Assembly: GCF_005577435.1 (NCBI RefSeq)
Contig: NZ_CP040396.1
Location: 3,600,501 to 3,664,500, forward strand
Direction of reading: 5' to 3'
From: Paenibacillus algicola
GTDB taxonomy: Bacteria > Bacillota > Bacilli > Paenibacillales > Paenibacillaceae
Length of the DNA: 64,000 nucleotides
A model generated the notes under the pieces. The model was not told the origin of the DNA, ran no database searches, and was given only the letters and a program-made list of their open reading frames with translations. Numbering within the stretch: position 1 is the first letter of the stretch; the number at the start of each line of letters is the position of its first letter. The translations under genes and the position numbers were made by a program. Of this stretch, positions 9,400 to 17,887 are shown one piece after another.

Positions 9400-10431
9400 C
9401 TACAGCTTCCGCAGCAGCAAATAGATGAAATACGGCGCGCCGAGAATCGAGACGACGATTCCTACCGGCACTTCCATTGGCGTGAGCACCACGCGGCCGA
9501 GTGTATCTGCAGACAGCAGCAGCAGGCCTCCGAGTGCGGCTGAGAAGGGAAGCAGCCTTGCATGTCCCCAGCCAATCAGCCGTTTGGCGATATGAGGAGC
9601 AATCAGTCCGAGGAAAGTGATTCCTCCTCCGACGGATACACAGGCACCGGCGAGGGCCACTGCAATGAAAAGCAGGAGACGCCGTTCTTTTTCAATAGAG
9701 ACACCGACACCTGCAGCGATAGGGTCTCCCAGCCGAAGCATGTCCAGGACGCGGGCTTTATAGACCGCCATCGGGATCAGAATAATAATCCACGGCAGGA
9801 GCGCAAGGACAAAGGTCCAGTTCGTGCCCCAAATGGTTCCGGACAGCCAAATGATGGCCTTCATGAAATCCAGCGGCTCCATTTTCATCTGGATAATGAT
9901 CAAGCCTGCGCTGAAAGCGGCATTAATGCCGATCCCTGCAAGCAGGAGCCGGACCGGGGTGACCCTGCCGTTTATCCAGGACAGTGCATAGATGAGAATG
10001 GCGGCAAGAAATGCACCGATGAGAGCTACGAACGGCATGATAAAGATCGACAGCCAGCCCGTAATAACCATACTGCCTTGAATGAAAAACATATACAGTA
10101 CGACGGCAAAGCCGGCTCCGGAATTAATGCCCAGTATACCGGGATCTGCCAGCGGATTTTGGGATACGCCCTGCAGCAGGGCACCTGAGACAGCAATGCC
10201 CATGCCTACAAGGATAGCCATCACCATACGCGGCAGGCGAAATTGGAAAATCGTAAGCTCGTTCTCCGGCGTTCCAGTTCCGGCCAGCGTTTTAAAAACA
10301 TCTGATAGCGGAATATGGATCTGGCCGGCATTGATGCCGAGAAGCAGCACAAGAATGGTAAGCGCTGTGACAATGGTGAGATAAACCCCAAGCCTCCGGC
10401 TGAACAGCGATAACGATGGATACGGCGGCAT
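9400..10431 (-). CDS. Iron-siderophore ABC transporter permease, FecCD family (second subunit)
   Basis: A 343-residue inner-membrane permease with about ten helices and the FecCD/BtuC family blocks (ALLQGVSQNPLADPGILGI, FLGLIAPHIAKRLIG). It would form a heterodimeric channel with the gene upstream. The upstream permease stop codon TAG is followed immediately by this ATG, so the two are translationally coupled. No ATPase gene follows; such systems often borrow a shared FhuC-type ATPase encoded elsewhere. Confidence 0.93.
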   Translation of the reverse strand: MPPYPSLSLFSRRLGVYLTIVTALTILVLLLGINAGQIHIPLSDVFKTLAGTGTPENELTIFQFRLPRMVMAILVGMGIAVSGALLQGVSQNPLADPGILGINSGAGFAVVLYMFFIQGSMVITGWLSIFIMPFVALIGAFLAAILIYALSWINGRVTPVRLLLAGIGINAAFSAGLIIIQMKMEPLDFMKAIIWLSGTIWGTNWTFVLALLPWIIILIPMAVYKARVLDMLRLGDPIAAGVGVSIEKERRLLLFIAVALAGACVSVGGGITFLGLIAPHIAKRLIGWGHARLLPFSAALGGLLLLSADTLGRVVLTPMEVPVGIVVSILGAPYFIYLLLRKL

Positions 10432-11469
10432 CTATATTCCTCTCCCTTCCCTGCGGGCCAGGTACAAAAAGAAAGGCACACCGATGATGGCGGTAACGGC
10501 CCCGACCGGCGTTTCAAAAGGCGCGTTGACCATACGTCCGATGATATCCGCGAAGATGAGCAGCAGGCTTCCCAGAGCAGCGGAGCATGGAATAATCCAG
10601 CGATAATCGACCCCAACGAGAAAACGGGTAATATGCGGGACCACCAGCCCGATAAAACCGACAATACCCACAATGGCGACTGCTGCTCCGGTGAGCAGAA
10701 GAACGGCAATGGTACACCCGAGCTTCACCAGGGCAGTCTTCTGCCCCAGCCCCTTGGCTGTTTCCTCCCCGAGGCTCAGAATGGAGAGGGAGCGGGACAG
10801 CAGCAGTGCCAACAGAAGTCCTGCAGCAATGAAGGGAAGCGCGAAATAAAGATGCTGCGGCTGAACGGTAGAAACACTCCCGGCATACCAGAAGCTGATA
10901 TCCTTGGAAATGTTAAACCGGATTCCGATAGCAGTAGATAAAGAGCTGAGCAGCGCGGTGATGGCAGACCCGGCCAAAGCAAGCTTGACGGGTGCAGCGC
11001 CCCCTCGGGATAGGGAGGTTAAGCCAAACACAAGCGCAGCACCGAGGCCCGCCCCGGCCAGCGAAAAGGACATCAATCCGGTGTAAGTAACAGCAGGTGC
11101 GGCTGCAAGAGCGATCGCAATGAAAAAGGATGCGCCTGACGTTACACCCAGAATCGAAGGGTCGCCCAGCGGATTGCGTGTCATCCCCTGCATAATGGCG
11201 CCGGATACGGCCAGGGCTGCTCCAACACAGATGGCGGCGAGGGCACGGGGGAAACGAAGCTCGCGGATGATAATGTGAGAGCTGTTCTCCGGATCAAATG
11301 AAAACAAAGCATCCACAACATCGCTATAGGTCAGATCGGCTGCTCCGAAGCGGATGGAGAGAATGACAGACAGCATTAATCCACTTAATCCTGCCAATAA
11401 TATGCCCAAGCGTAAAACGGAACTTCTCTCTCGGCGGCGCGGTCTGTCTTCAGGCCTAGATGAATTCAT
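10432..11469 (-). CDS. Iron-siderophore ABC transporter permease, FecCD family (first subunit)
   Basis: A 345-residue permease paired with the next gene. It carries the same family blocks (GAIMQGMTRNPLGDPSILGV and VGFIGLVVPHITRF) plus an Arg-rich cytoplasmic N-terminus. It is transcribed divergently from the binding-protein gene; the shared 146-base intergenic region holds a Fur-like site. Substrate is probably a ferric siderophore, but hydroxamate, catecholate and citrate types cannot be told apart from sequence alone. Confidence 0.93.
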   Translation of the reverse strand: MNSSRPEDRPRRRERSSVLRLGILLAGLSGLMLSVILSIRFGAADLTYSDVVDALFSFDPENSSHIIIRELRFPRALAAICVGAALAVSGAIMQGMTRNPLGDPSILGVTSGASFFIAIALAAAPAVTYTGLMSFSLAGAGLGAALVFGLTSLSRGGAAPVKLALAGSAITALLSSLSTAIGIRFNISKDISFWYAGSVSTVQPQHLYFALPFIAAGLLLALLLSRSLSILSLGEETAKGLGQKTALVKLGCTIAVLLLTGAAVAIVGIVGFIGLVVPHITRFLVGVDYRWIIPCSAALGSLLLIFADIIGRMVNAPFETPVGAVTAIIGVPFFLYLARREGRGI

Positions 11470-11512
11470 GGTAAAGACTCTTTTCTATGTAAAATTTTCT
11501 AAAACATAAGAT

Positions 11513-11541
11513 TTGACAGTGGGTCTATTATATATTTTAAT
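11513..11541 (+). promoter_or_regulatory. Sigma-A promoter of siderophore receptor gene
   Basis: TTGACA (perfect), a 17-base spacer and TTTAAT (one mismatch). The Fur-like box begins six bases after the -10, over the expected transcription start. Confidence 0.75.
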
Positions 11542-11546
11542 CTAAA

Positions 11547-11561
11547 TGAAATCAATTCTCA
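11547..11561. promoter_or_regulatory. Putative Fur box
   Basis: TGAAATCAATTCTCA matches the 7-1-7 Fur consensus TGATAATNATTATCA at about 11 of 15 positions. It lies between the divergent iron-uptake transcripts, so iron-loaded Fur would repress at least the receptor gene and perhaps both. Confidence 0.65.
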
Positions 11562-11615
11562 TTTACGACGTAAATGGGCAATGAATAGAATCAGAAATTA
11601 CAGGGGGATTTAAGC

Positions 11616-12632
11616 ATGAATAAACCATTTACTGCAAAAAGATGGATGCTTGCCATCGGATCGGGACTGCTTGCATTGTCCTTGGCCGCCTGCGGCGAGA
11701 AGGAAGCAGAGCCAGCTCCAGCCGGCGAGCCTGCAGAACAGACACCGGCAGCGGAGCAGCCTGCTCCTGCAGATAACGATACAGCGGCACAAGGCGAGAG
11801 CCGCACCGTTACCGATGCCATGGGCCATGAAATAGAGGTGCCGGCTAACCCGGAGCGCGTCCTGGCCTCCTATCTTGAAGATCACCTGGTTGCCTTGGAG
11901 GTCAAGCCTGTTGCTCAATGGAGCGTTGGTGAAGGCCGCGTCCAGGAGTATCTGCAGGGAGACCTGGCTGAGGTTCCTCAAATCTCGTATGATCTACCGT
12001 TTGAGGCTGTTCAAGAGGTGAAGCCCGATCTGATTCTGGTCGATTCCTCTGCCATGGTGGAAGGCGGTAAATATGAACAGTACAGCCAGATTGCTCCGAC
12101 TTATGTGGTCAGCAATGACGCTAACGTTGAATGGCGCGAAGAGCTGACGAAGATCGCAGAAGTGTTGGGTAAAGAAGACAAAGCCAAGGAGGTTCTGGAC
12201 AGCTATAATGCCAAAGCGGCCGAGGCCAAGGCTTCCATCGAACAGGCTGTCGGCAGTCCGTCCGCAGCAGCTGTGTGGCTGGTTGGCGGCAAATTCTTTG
12301 TTGTCAGTGAGAATGTCTCCAGCGGCGGCGTGATGTATCAGGATCTCGGCCTTCAGGTTCCTGCCGTCGTGAAGGAGATTTCCGCGAGCGCTGCAGGCAA
12401 CTGGAGCGAGATCTCCCTGGAAAAGCTGGTACAGCTGGATGCAGAGCATCTTTTCCTGATCAATAGTGACGGTGCAGCCGCTGATGTGTTAAACGGAGCG
12501 CTCTGGAAGAGCATTCCGGCGGTCAAAGCTGGTAACGTGCATGAGTACGACAAGAGCCAAAGCTGGCTGTATACCGGCCCGATCGCAAACAGCCAGATCA
12601 TCGACGATGTTGTCGAGAGCCTGGTGAAGTAG
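11616..12632 (+). CDS. Iron-siderophore ABC transporter substrate-binding lipoprotein
   Basis: A 338-residue lipoprotein: signal peptide with lipobox LSLAAC (Cys about 27), then a Pro/Ala/Glu-rich linker (about 30-60), then the class III binding-protein fold (TVTDAMGHEIEVPANPERV start; DLILVDSS and AEHLFLINSD blocks). It captures the ferric siderophore outside the membrane for the two divergent permeases. ATG follows ACAGGGGGA. Its own promoter with an overlapping Fur-like box implies iron-repressed expression. Similar to FeuA/YxeB/YhfQ-type receptors; ligand unknown. Confidence 0.92.
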   Translation: MNKPFTAKRWMLAIGSGLLALSLAACGEKEAEPAPAGEPAEQTPAAEQPAPADNDTAAQGESRTVTDAMGHEIEVPANPERVLASYLEDHLVALEVKPVAQWSVGEGRVQEYLQGDLAEVPQISYDLPFEAVQEVKPDLILVDSSAMVEGGKYEQYSQIAPTYVVSNDANVEWREELTKIAEVLGKEDKAKEVLDSYNAKAAEAKASIEQAVGSPSAAAVWLVGGKFFVVSENVSSGGVMYQDLGLQVPAVVKEISASAAGNWSEISLEKLVQLDAEHLFLINSDGAAADVLNGALWKSIPAVKAGNVHEYDKSQSWLYTGPIANSQIIDDVVESLVK

Positions 12633-12745
12633 TATCAATAGAGACTGCTGCAGCCGCAGCGTAGAGATTGGTGAAGCTGCTGTGCATCGAATGTGGTAAG
12701 CCGAAATTTGGGTGAAGCAAAGTAGGCAAGTGTACAACTTCTAAG

Positions 12746-12778
12746 GCCCTGAGGCAGGTGTCTCAGGGCCTTTTTTTC
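12746..12778 (+). terminator. Terminator after siderophore receptor gene
   Basis: GGCCCTGAG pairs with CTCAGGGCC across a small loop, followed by seven T. Confidence 0.93.
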
Positions 12779-13080
12779 GAGCACAGTGCCGGTCTGCACA
12801 AAGTTCTGCAAAAGTACAAAAGATTACAGCGGCCGCTTATCGGTGAGAAGGAAAGCACAATGCGGCTAAGCTGTTTTTATGGCTGCATAACAGCCTCAAA
12901 TAACAAGAAGCCTCCTATCAGAGCATAACGTCTGCTTTGATAGGAGGCTCCTTGCCTTATATAGAGCTGACCTCAAGCGGAGCAGCTAATATTAATTTGC
13001 CGCGCGGCTGCTCTCCCTGACTCCGCCACAAGAATCTACTTTGGGGACAGCCCCTTTATCATAGCTTACCAACGTTCATT
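12779..13080. other. Intergenic region, no gene; motif shared with hemQ terminator
   Basis: No coding frame with a ribosome-binding site. It contains the minus-strand terminator at 12900-12948. At 13039-13063 the minus strand reads ATAAAGGGGCTGTCCCCAAAG, close to the plus-strand sequence at 9144-9165, suggesting a dispersed short element or remnant. Confidence 0.5.
12900..12948 (-). terminator. Terminator after NADH dehydrogenase operon
   Basis: GCCTCCTATCA and TGATAGGAGGC form an 11-base-pair stem; the minus-strand exit (CTTCTTGTTATTTG) is T-rich. It sits downstream of the 82-residue gene that follows the NADH dehydrogenase. Confidence 0.8.
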
Positions 13081-13329
13081 CTAATTCTCGTCCTCGTCAT
13101 CACGAAGAGACTGAAGATATTCCGCGGTAGCCGCATCCCTCGCCCTGCTCTTCTCCTTCAGCCGCTCGATCGCCGGCACAATGAGCAGGTCCACCTCCTG
13201 CTGAATAGAGTAGGCGAGGTCATAGCGCTCCTGAGATTCCAGATAGGATCCGACCTCCATGAGCGCGTTATAACGGTCCAGCTCCTGCCGCTCCAGCAAT
13301 CCGCGTACCTGTACACTGCAATGTCTCAT
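13081..13329 (-). CDS. Hypothetical protein coupled to NADH dehydrogenase
   Basis: An 82-residue soluble, charged, mostly helical protein (ELDRYNALMEVGSYLESQER in the middle) with an acidic end (RDDEDEN) and a single Cys4. I do not recognise the family. Its ATG follows the stop codon of the NADH dehydrogenase gene without any gap (TAAATG), so it is translated by coupling and likely works with that enzyme or is regulated with it. A terminator closes the pair. Confidence 0.75.
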   Translation of the reverse strand: MRHCSVQVRGLLERQELDRYNALMEVGSYLESQERYDLAYSIQQEVDLLIVPAIERLKEKSRARDAATAEYLQSLRDDEDEN

Positions 13330-14520
13330 TTATAGAAACCGTCCTTTTCTGAGTACGAGCGGAATGCCGCCGATCATAAACAAATACCGGAGATCCACCA
13401 GCTTCTTCAGCTGCGCTGCCTTCCAGCCCTGATACTGCTTGCTTCCCACGACGCCAATGCCCTGTCCCTTGCCCAGGGAAGCTACGGTGCCCTTGTGCTG
13501 GTACTGGAACTTCCGCAGCACCTTGCCGCGAATAGTAGCCACAATGTTCTGTGCGCAGCAGATGCCCTGCTGGATGGCCATCTGAGCCGTTGGCGGGTAA
13601 GGGCGCTCCCCGTTCAACACCAGGGAATTGTCACCGATAATATAAATATGATCATGCCCCGGTGCCCGCAGATATTCATCCACCTTGACCCGGCCGCGCA
13701 TCGTCTCAAGTCCGGCAGCTTCAATAAGCCGGTTGCCCCGGATTCCTCCCGTCCACACGACCGTGTTGGAACGAAGCTCCTCTCCGGTGCTTAAGACGAC
13801 GCCATGCGGAGTACACTCCTGAATTGCGGTGCCGAGCTTAAAGGTAACGCCTTTACGCGTCAGCAGCTCCATCGCGTAATCCACCAGCTCCGGCGCGAAG
13901 CCCGGAAGGGCCGAAGGGGCCGCCTCGACATTGTAGATATTGACCAGTGCGGGATCGACATCATATTCCTTACACAGCTTCGGGATGCGGTCCGCAAGCT
14001 CCGCCACAAATTCGATGCCGCTAAAGCCTGCACCGCCCACCACGAAATTAATCCGCTCCTGCGGCCGGCGTTCATTCTTGTAGAGCGCGAACTGATGCTC
14101 GATATGGGAGCGGATCAGCCGGACCGAGTTGATGCTGCGGATGGACATGGCATGCTCTGCAAGTCCTGGAATCCCGAAAGTTTCGGGCTCACCACCCAAG
14201 GCAATGATGAGATAATCATAGGAAAGGGTACCATCCTCAAGAATGACCTTCTTGTCATGGAGCCGGATCTCCTGTACAGAGGATTTGACCAGATCAATCT
14301 TGAACTCGTCGATCAGCTTCGAGATGGATACTCTGGTGTTCTCGATGCTGTCTGTTCCTGCAGCGGGCATATGCAGATGGGTCGTTATATAATGATAGTC
14401 ATGGCGATTGACCAGCGTGACATCTGCTTCATTATAATTCAATTCCTTTTGCAGCCGCTGCGCTGTTAAAATGCCGCCGTAACCCGCTCCAAGGATTACG
14501 ATTTTCGGTATGCTGCTCAT
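13330..14520 (-). CDS. Type II NADH dehydrogenase (YumB-like)
   Basis: A 396-residue FAD enzyme of the NDH-2 family, feeding electrons from NADH to menaquinone at the membrane without pumping protons. FAD-binding motif GAGYGG (about 11-16), NAD-binding GGAGFSGIE (about 162-170), and the C-terminal FAD contact YIIGDNS. The C-terminal part (KKLVDLRYLFMIGGIPLVL) is the amphipathic membrane-attachment helix region. ATG behind AAGGAG. Divergent from the YumC ferredoxin reductase, as in Bacillus where yumB and yumC are neighbours. A second, more distant NDH-2-like gene lies at 19902. Confidence 0.93.
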   Translation of the reverse strand: MSSIPKIVILGAGYGGILTAQRLQKELNYNEADVTLVNRHDYHYITTHLHMPAAGTDSIENTRVSISKLIDEFKIDLVKSSVQEIRLHDKKVILEDGTLSYDYLIIALGGEPETFGIPGLAEHAMSIRSINSVRLIRSHIEHQFALYKNERRPQERINFVVGGAGFSGIEFVAELADRIPKLCKEYDVDPALVNIYNVEAAPSALPGFAPELVDYAMELLTRKGVTFKLGTAIQECTPHGVVLSTGEELRSNTVVWTGGIRGNRLIEAAGLETMRGRVKVDEYLRAPGHDHIYIIGDNSLVLNGERPYPPTAQMAIQQGICCAQNIVATIRGKVLRKFQYQHKGTVASLGKGQGIGVVGSKQYQGWKAAQLKKLVDLRYLFMIGGIPLVLRKGRFL

Positions 14521-14878
14521 CTTCCTGCTCCTTCCAAGCTTGCTTATCTATATAATTGGATTTCAGAAAAATACGTTTGGTACCCTGTGATAAAACATAA
14601 AAAAATAGAGAGCTCTGGATTAGAGCCCGCTGAGATTGACACATGATGACGCAAGTTATCACGTTAATCATAGACAGTTTCAGAACAAAGATCAAGCGGT
14701 AATTTAGCTAGGAAAAACCACCCCAGCTTGCATATGCCGGATTATCATTATAGGAAAGCCTGCTTCCATCCCGTGAAAGCGCCTCCCCTGCTCCTTCGGC
14801 TTTCTTTGAGGGGTAAAGAGCATTATAATAATGATGAATTGCTGGAATGGTTTATAAAAAAAACGGAGGTGTACCCCC
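14521..14878. other. Divergent regulatory region, NADH dehydrogenase / yumC
   Basis: No gene seen. It should hold both promoters. A perfect TATAAT is at 14824-14829, 50 bases before yumC, without a convincing -35. On the other side I see no clean pair. No recognisable operator such as a Rex site. Confidence 0.45.
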
Positions 14879-15877
14879 ATGACAGATATACCGCAGGAGT
14901 CAATGACCGACCTGCTCATTATTGGAGGAGGCCCGGCAGGCATGTTCGCCGCATTTTATGGCGGCATGCGGCAGGCCTCGGTGAAACTGATCGAGAGCAT
15001 GCCTCAGCTCGGGGGACAGCTGTCTGCATTATATCCCGAGAAGTATATATATGATGTCGCCGGCTTCCCGAAAGTGACCGCTCAGGAGCTGGTTAACAAT
15101 CTATCCAAGCAGATGGATCATTTCGATACCGATATCCGCCTGGATGAGAAGGTCCATACGGTGGAGAAAGCCGCGGAACGCCATTTTATCGTCAAGACGG
15201 ATAAGGGCGAGCATCACGGTAAGTCTGTGATCATTACGGCCGGGGTTGGCGCCTTTGAGCCCCGGCGCCTGGAGCTGCCGAATGCAGCCGCTTTTGAAGA
15301 ACGCAACCTGCACTACTTTGTCAGCGATTTGAGACGCTTTGAGGGCAAGAGAGTGCTGATCAGCGGCGGCGGAGACTCTGCCGTTGACTGGGCCTTGATG
15401 CTGGAGCCTTTGGCTGCGCAGGTTACCCTTGTACACCGCCGGGATAAGTTCCGTGCCCATGAGCATAGCGTAGAGCGGCTTATGAGCTCCAGTGTACAAG
15501 TCATTACCCCTACCGAGATTACCGCGCTTCACGGTGAGGACCAGATTACGAAGGTGACCCTGACTCATATTAAGAGCAAGGAAGAGCAGGATATTGAGGT
15601 CGATGATGTAATTGTCAATTTCGGCTTTGTCTCTTCGCTTGGCCCTATTACAGAGTGGGGTATTGCGATTGACAACAATTCCATTGTAGTCGATTCCCGG
15701 ATGGAAACGAGCGTATCCGGCATTTTCGCCGCCGGGGATATTACCAGTTATCCGGGCAAGGTGAAGCTGATCGCAGTTGGCTTTGGCGAGGCACCGACGG
15801 CTGTAAATAACGCGAAGGTTTATTTTGATCCGGACGCCCGGCTGTCTCCGGGGCACAGCACCAATATGAAGATGTAA
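14879..15877 (+). CDS. yumC: Ferredoxin/flavodoxin--NADP+ reductase, YumC type
   Basis: A 332-residue thioredoxin-reductase-like FAD protein that moves electrons between NADPH and ferredoxin or flavodoxin. FAD motif GGGPAG (about 17-22), NADPH motif GGGDSA with the following HRRDKFRA segment that selects the 2'-phosphate, and the GDITSYPGK block near the end. It lacks the CxxC active-site pair of thioredoxin reductase, as expected for YumC. Ribosome-binding site CGGAGGTG precedes the ATG. Monocistronic, closed by a strong terminator. Confidence 0.94.
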   Translation: MTDIPQESMTDLLIIGGGPAGMFAAFYGGMRQASVKLIESMPQLGGQLSALYPEKYIYDVAGFPKVTAQELVNNLSKQMDHFDTDIRLDEKVHTVEKAAERHFIVKTDKGEHHGKSVIITAGVGAFEPRRLELPNAAAFEERNLHYFVSDLRRFEGKRVLISGGGDSAVDWALMLEPLAAQVTLVHRRDKFRAHEHSVERLMSSSVQVITPTEITALHGEDQITKVTLTHIKSKEEQDIEVDDVIVNFGFVSSLGPITEWGIAIDNNSIVVDSRMETSVSGIFAAGDITSYPGKVKLIAVGFGEAPTAVNNAKVYFDPDARLSPGHSTNMKM

Positions 15878-15885
15878 GGACACAA

Positions 15886-15939
15886 AAAAGGTATCTTTCT
15901 TCTGCAGGCCCAAGGCCAGCGGCATGAAAGATACCTTTT
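15886..15939. terminator. Terminator after yumC
   Basis: AAAAGGTATCTTTC pairs perfectly with GAAAGATACCTTTT over a 26-base loop; exits are T-rich on both strands. sda lies convergent on the other side. Confidence 0.9.
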
Positions 15940-16008
15940 CTATGAGGCAACAGAATGGAGCTATTGCCATAGGTGCTGCTCTATATATAGTAGTTGACTG
16001 CCGGCGGA

Positions 16009-16152
16009 CTAATGCAGGAGCATGATGGAATCGGTGTTGAGGTTCCGTTTCTGGATCTCCGCCATCAGAAGAGATATGAATTCCCGTTCAAGCTTCAGTT
16101 CTACCGCCATATAGTAGGAATCCAAAAGCATCTCATCCGTTAACATAGCCAT
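16009..16152 (-). CDS. sda: Sporulation histidine kinase inhibitor Sda
   Basis: A 47-residue helical hairpin peptide: LTDEMLLDSYYMAVELKL then REFISLLMAEIQKR matches the Sda family, which binds the sporulation kinases (KinA type) and blocks their autophosphorylation when replication initiation or DNA integrity is disturbed. The start is the ATG after GGAAGGGG; a longer upstream frame has no such signal. A promoter (TTGTTC-17-TATGAT) lies upstream, with a group of DnaA-box-like sites beyond it, matching the DnaA control known for B. subtilis sda. Confidence 0.92.
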   Translation of the reverse strand: MAMLTDEMLLDSYYMAVELKLEREFISLLMAEIQKRNLNTDSIMLLH

Positions 16153-16186
16153 CAGAATACACCCCTTCCTCAATTTTCCTGAATTC

Positions 16187-16215
16187 ATCATATCAGACAT
16201 TGGATGACAGAACAA
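16187..16215 (-). promoter_or_regulatory. Putative promoter of sda
   Basis: On the minus strand TTGTTC, exactly 17 bases, then TATGAT, about 35 bases before the sda start. DnaA-box-like sequences begin nine bases upstream of the -35. Confidence 0.6.
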
Positions 16216-16223
16216 CCGTTCGT

Positions 16224-16324
16224 CTATCCACAAGGCATTGTGGAAATCCTGTGCACAAAATGTTGGTAACTATCCCCAACCTGCATGGAACTAAAGTGGA
16301 TTATGGGGATATTATTTATACACA
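16224..16324. promoter_or_regulatory. Cluster of DnaA-box-like sites upstream of sda
   Basis: Within 100 bases: CTATCCACA at 16224 (8 of 9 to TTATCCACA), inverted TGTGGAAAT at 16239 (7 of 9), CTATCCCCA at 16270 (7 of 9) and TTATACACA at 16316 (fits TTATNCACA). DnaA activates sda transcription in B. subtilis, so this is a likely DnaA-responsive promoter region. Confidence 0.7.
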
Positions 16325-16453
16325 GGCTGCGGCCGTCCGTGGGTCTCCAAAAAAAATAATAGATTTATATATTATATCGGCAAGCTAGTATTCTTTTGTT
16401 ATTACCCGAAAGGGGAATCAAGTAAACAAAATTGGAATTTTTTGATGAAATCA
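16325..16453. other. AT-rich intergenic tail
   Basis: Together with the DnaA-box region this makes a 300-base gap between sda and the YheC/D gene. The rest is AT-rich (runs of A and T around 16350-16380), without a gene or a convincing terminator for the YheC/D gene. Confidence 0.4.
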
Positions 16454-17116
16454 TCAGTGCGGACGAGTATTTACCTCAAAGATCCAGATGCGTCCTTCGG
16501 TATCAATTCCATAATCAAAGCCCAGCTCTCCTATGCCTGGAAAATGCTTCTCCATCACTTCGGTGCCGATCCGTGTCAATGCTCGAAGATCCTTTCTGAT
16601 CTGCGGCACGTTAGCCTGCGGCAGTGAAAGGGCGATAGCCCGCCTGCCAGGAAGCATCGTTCCGCCTTTGCATAAATTGGTCACGAATAGCCCTCGCCGT
16701 GCCAGGCGCCCTACCATTGCGCGGCATGCCCAGGCGCCTCTGTCTTTTACCACCTTGACCCGGTAGTCCAGCGGCCGGCCCTGAATAGTGGCTAGCTCAA
16801 TGCCCTGCTGGATCAAATAGGCTCTCCTGAACCGGAGTCTGGAGAGGAGCCGAAGCAGCTGGGGGAAGGCGCTGACATGGCGGCTTACTCTCTGATGCCT
16901 GACGCTGTAGCCCTTTTCGTTAGACTGGATCAGGATCACCCCGTTCCCGCCTGTACCGACGACCGGCTTGATTACCACCTTCCCATGCTTTAGCAGCATG
17001 GAGTTGAGTGCCTCCGGGGATAATGACTTCGTTTCCGGGATATATGGAATTAACCGCGGATCGCTCCGCAACGCTTCAGTCTTTAACCACTTGCTGGCCA
17101 ATTGTCTGGCTGCCAT
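16454..17116 (-). CDS. YheC/YheD-like ATP-grasp protein (spore coat-associated family), short form
   Basis: A 220-residue ATP-grasp domain protein: VVIKPVVGTGGNGV (ATP lid/lysine), Arg/Lys-rich middle, and the metal-binding end LGFDYGIDTEGRIWIFEVNTRP. It matches the C-terminal half of the YheC/YheD endospore coat-associated proteins, which are usually well over 300 residues, and stops right after the NTRPH motif. So it is either a short paralogue or a trimmed copy; nothing suggests a frameshift. The ATG follows AGGAGGT. Its substrate is unknown. Confidence 0.85.
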   Translation of the reverse strand: MAARQLASKWLKTEALRSDPRLIPYIPETKSLSPEALNSMLLKHGKVVIKPVVGTGGNGVILIQSNEKGYSVRHQRVSRHVSAFPQLLRLLSRLRFRRAYLIQQGIELATIQGRPLDYRVKVVKDRGAWACRAMVGRLARRGLFVTNLCKGGTMLPGRRAIALSLPQANVPQIRKDLRALTRIGTEVMEKHFPGIGELGFDYGIDTEGRIWIFEVNTRPH

Positions 17117-17344
17117 GCCCCGATACCTCCTCTGAAGTAGACTGACTTGCTCTACGCTAGAAAGCTGATGCTATATTTTACTCAGCCCCGCCCTCATCTT
17201 CTTGGATGATTGTCCCGCTATCCCTAATTAATCACCACAGCGGATCAGGCTGTCTCTTTCCAAACCCTGCAATCTGTCGTATAGTATTATGGAAGCTTTG
17301 CGCGGAGCATCATGCTGGATTTTTAGTAAGGGGAGGCATTTACA

Positions 17345-17554
17345 TTGGAGGCTTTTTTCACTGTTCTATACTGGATTGCCATGATTGGCATGTCATTATC
17401 TCTGGCCGCCATTACCGTATTCATTTTTGCCATCGGCTTTAAATTTCTGAAGGACAAGCGCAGAGGCCTCGGAGCGGGCTGCATCGCTTTTTCATTAGTA
17501 GCTGCATCCATGGTGATCTTTATGCTGAATGAGAAATTCTTCTTCGCTTCATAA
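17345..17554 (+). CDS. Small membrane protein, two helices
   Basis: A 69-residue protein with two transmembrane segments (about 3-34 and 42-62) separated by a short basic loop (KDKRRGLG). I do not recognise the family. The start is TTG at 17345, eight bases after GGGGAGG; there is no in-frame ATG before residue 13. It is followed by a strong terminator, so it is a single-gene unit. Confidence 0.7.
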   Translation: MEAFFTVLYWIAMIGMSLSLAAITVFIFAIGFKFLKDKRRGLGAGCIAFSLVAASMVIFMLNEKFFFAS

Positions 17555-17562
17555 GAAAGAAT

Positions 17563-17620
17563 ACGACCCCCGTGGGATTATGCTTCAAGGCTGAAGCGCA
17601 ATCCTTCGGGGGTCGTTTTC
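17563..17620 (+). terminator. Terminator after small membrane protein gene
   Basis: ACGACCCCCG pairs with CGGGGGTCGT, with GGGATT/AATCC and GCTTCA/TGAAGC arms inside, then TTTCATTT. Confidence 0.9.
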
Positions 17621-17887
17621 ATTTACTGCGTCCTGCGTTGAAAAAGTATCTATTGAAGAATTATTGCTTGCTCAAAGGTAAGAGGTGCGGAAAGTTCTTT
17701 CCAGTAGTAACACTCTTCGTACGCTTCTTTAACGACAGAAAAACGACCTCCATAACGGTTATTTTACCGTCATAAAGGCCGTAATCCACAATCCCTAAAC
17801 GTTAAATTTAGGGTTGTTATTATACCAAATCGCCATTGAGGACTGCGTTTTTACAGGTACAATCCGCACTTCCCCGGAAAGCGCGTC
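17621..17887. other. Intergenic region, weak hairpin only
   Basis: With the terminator this forms a gap of about 330 bases. A small hairpin CCCTAAA/TTTAGGG (17793-17813) with a T-rich exit may help end the iscA-like transcript or a plus transcript. No gene with a ribosome-binding site. Confidence 0.4.

Noticed and set aside
14636..14661. TTGACA at 14636 as a promoter in the yumC region
   Set aside because: No -10 at an acceptable distance.
17572..17775. 67-codon frame after the small membrane protein gene
   Set aside because: Begins inside the terminator hairpin and lacks a start signal.
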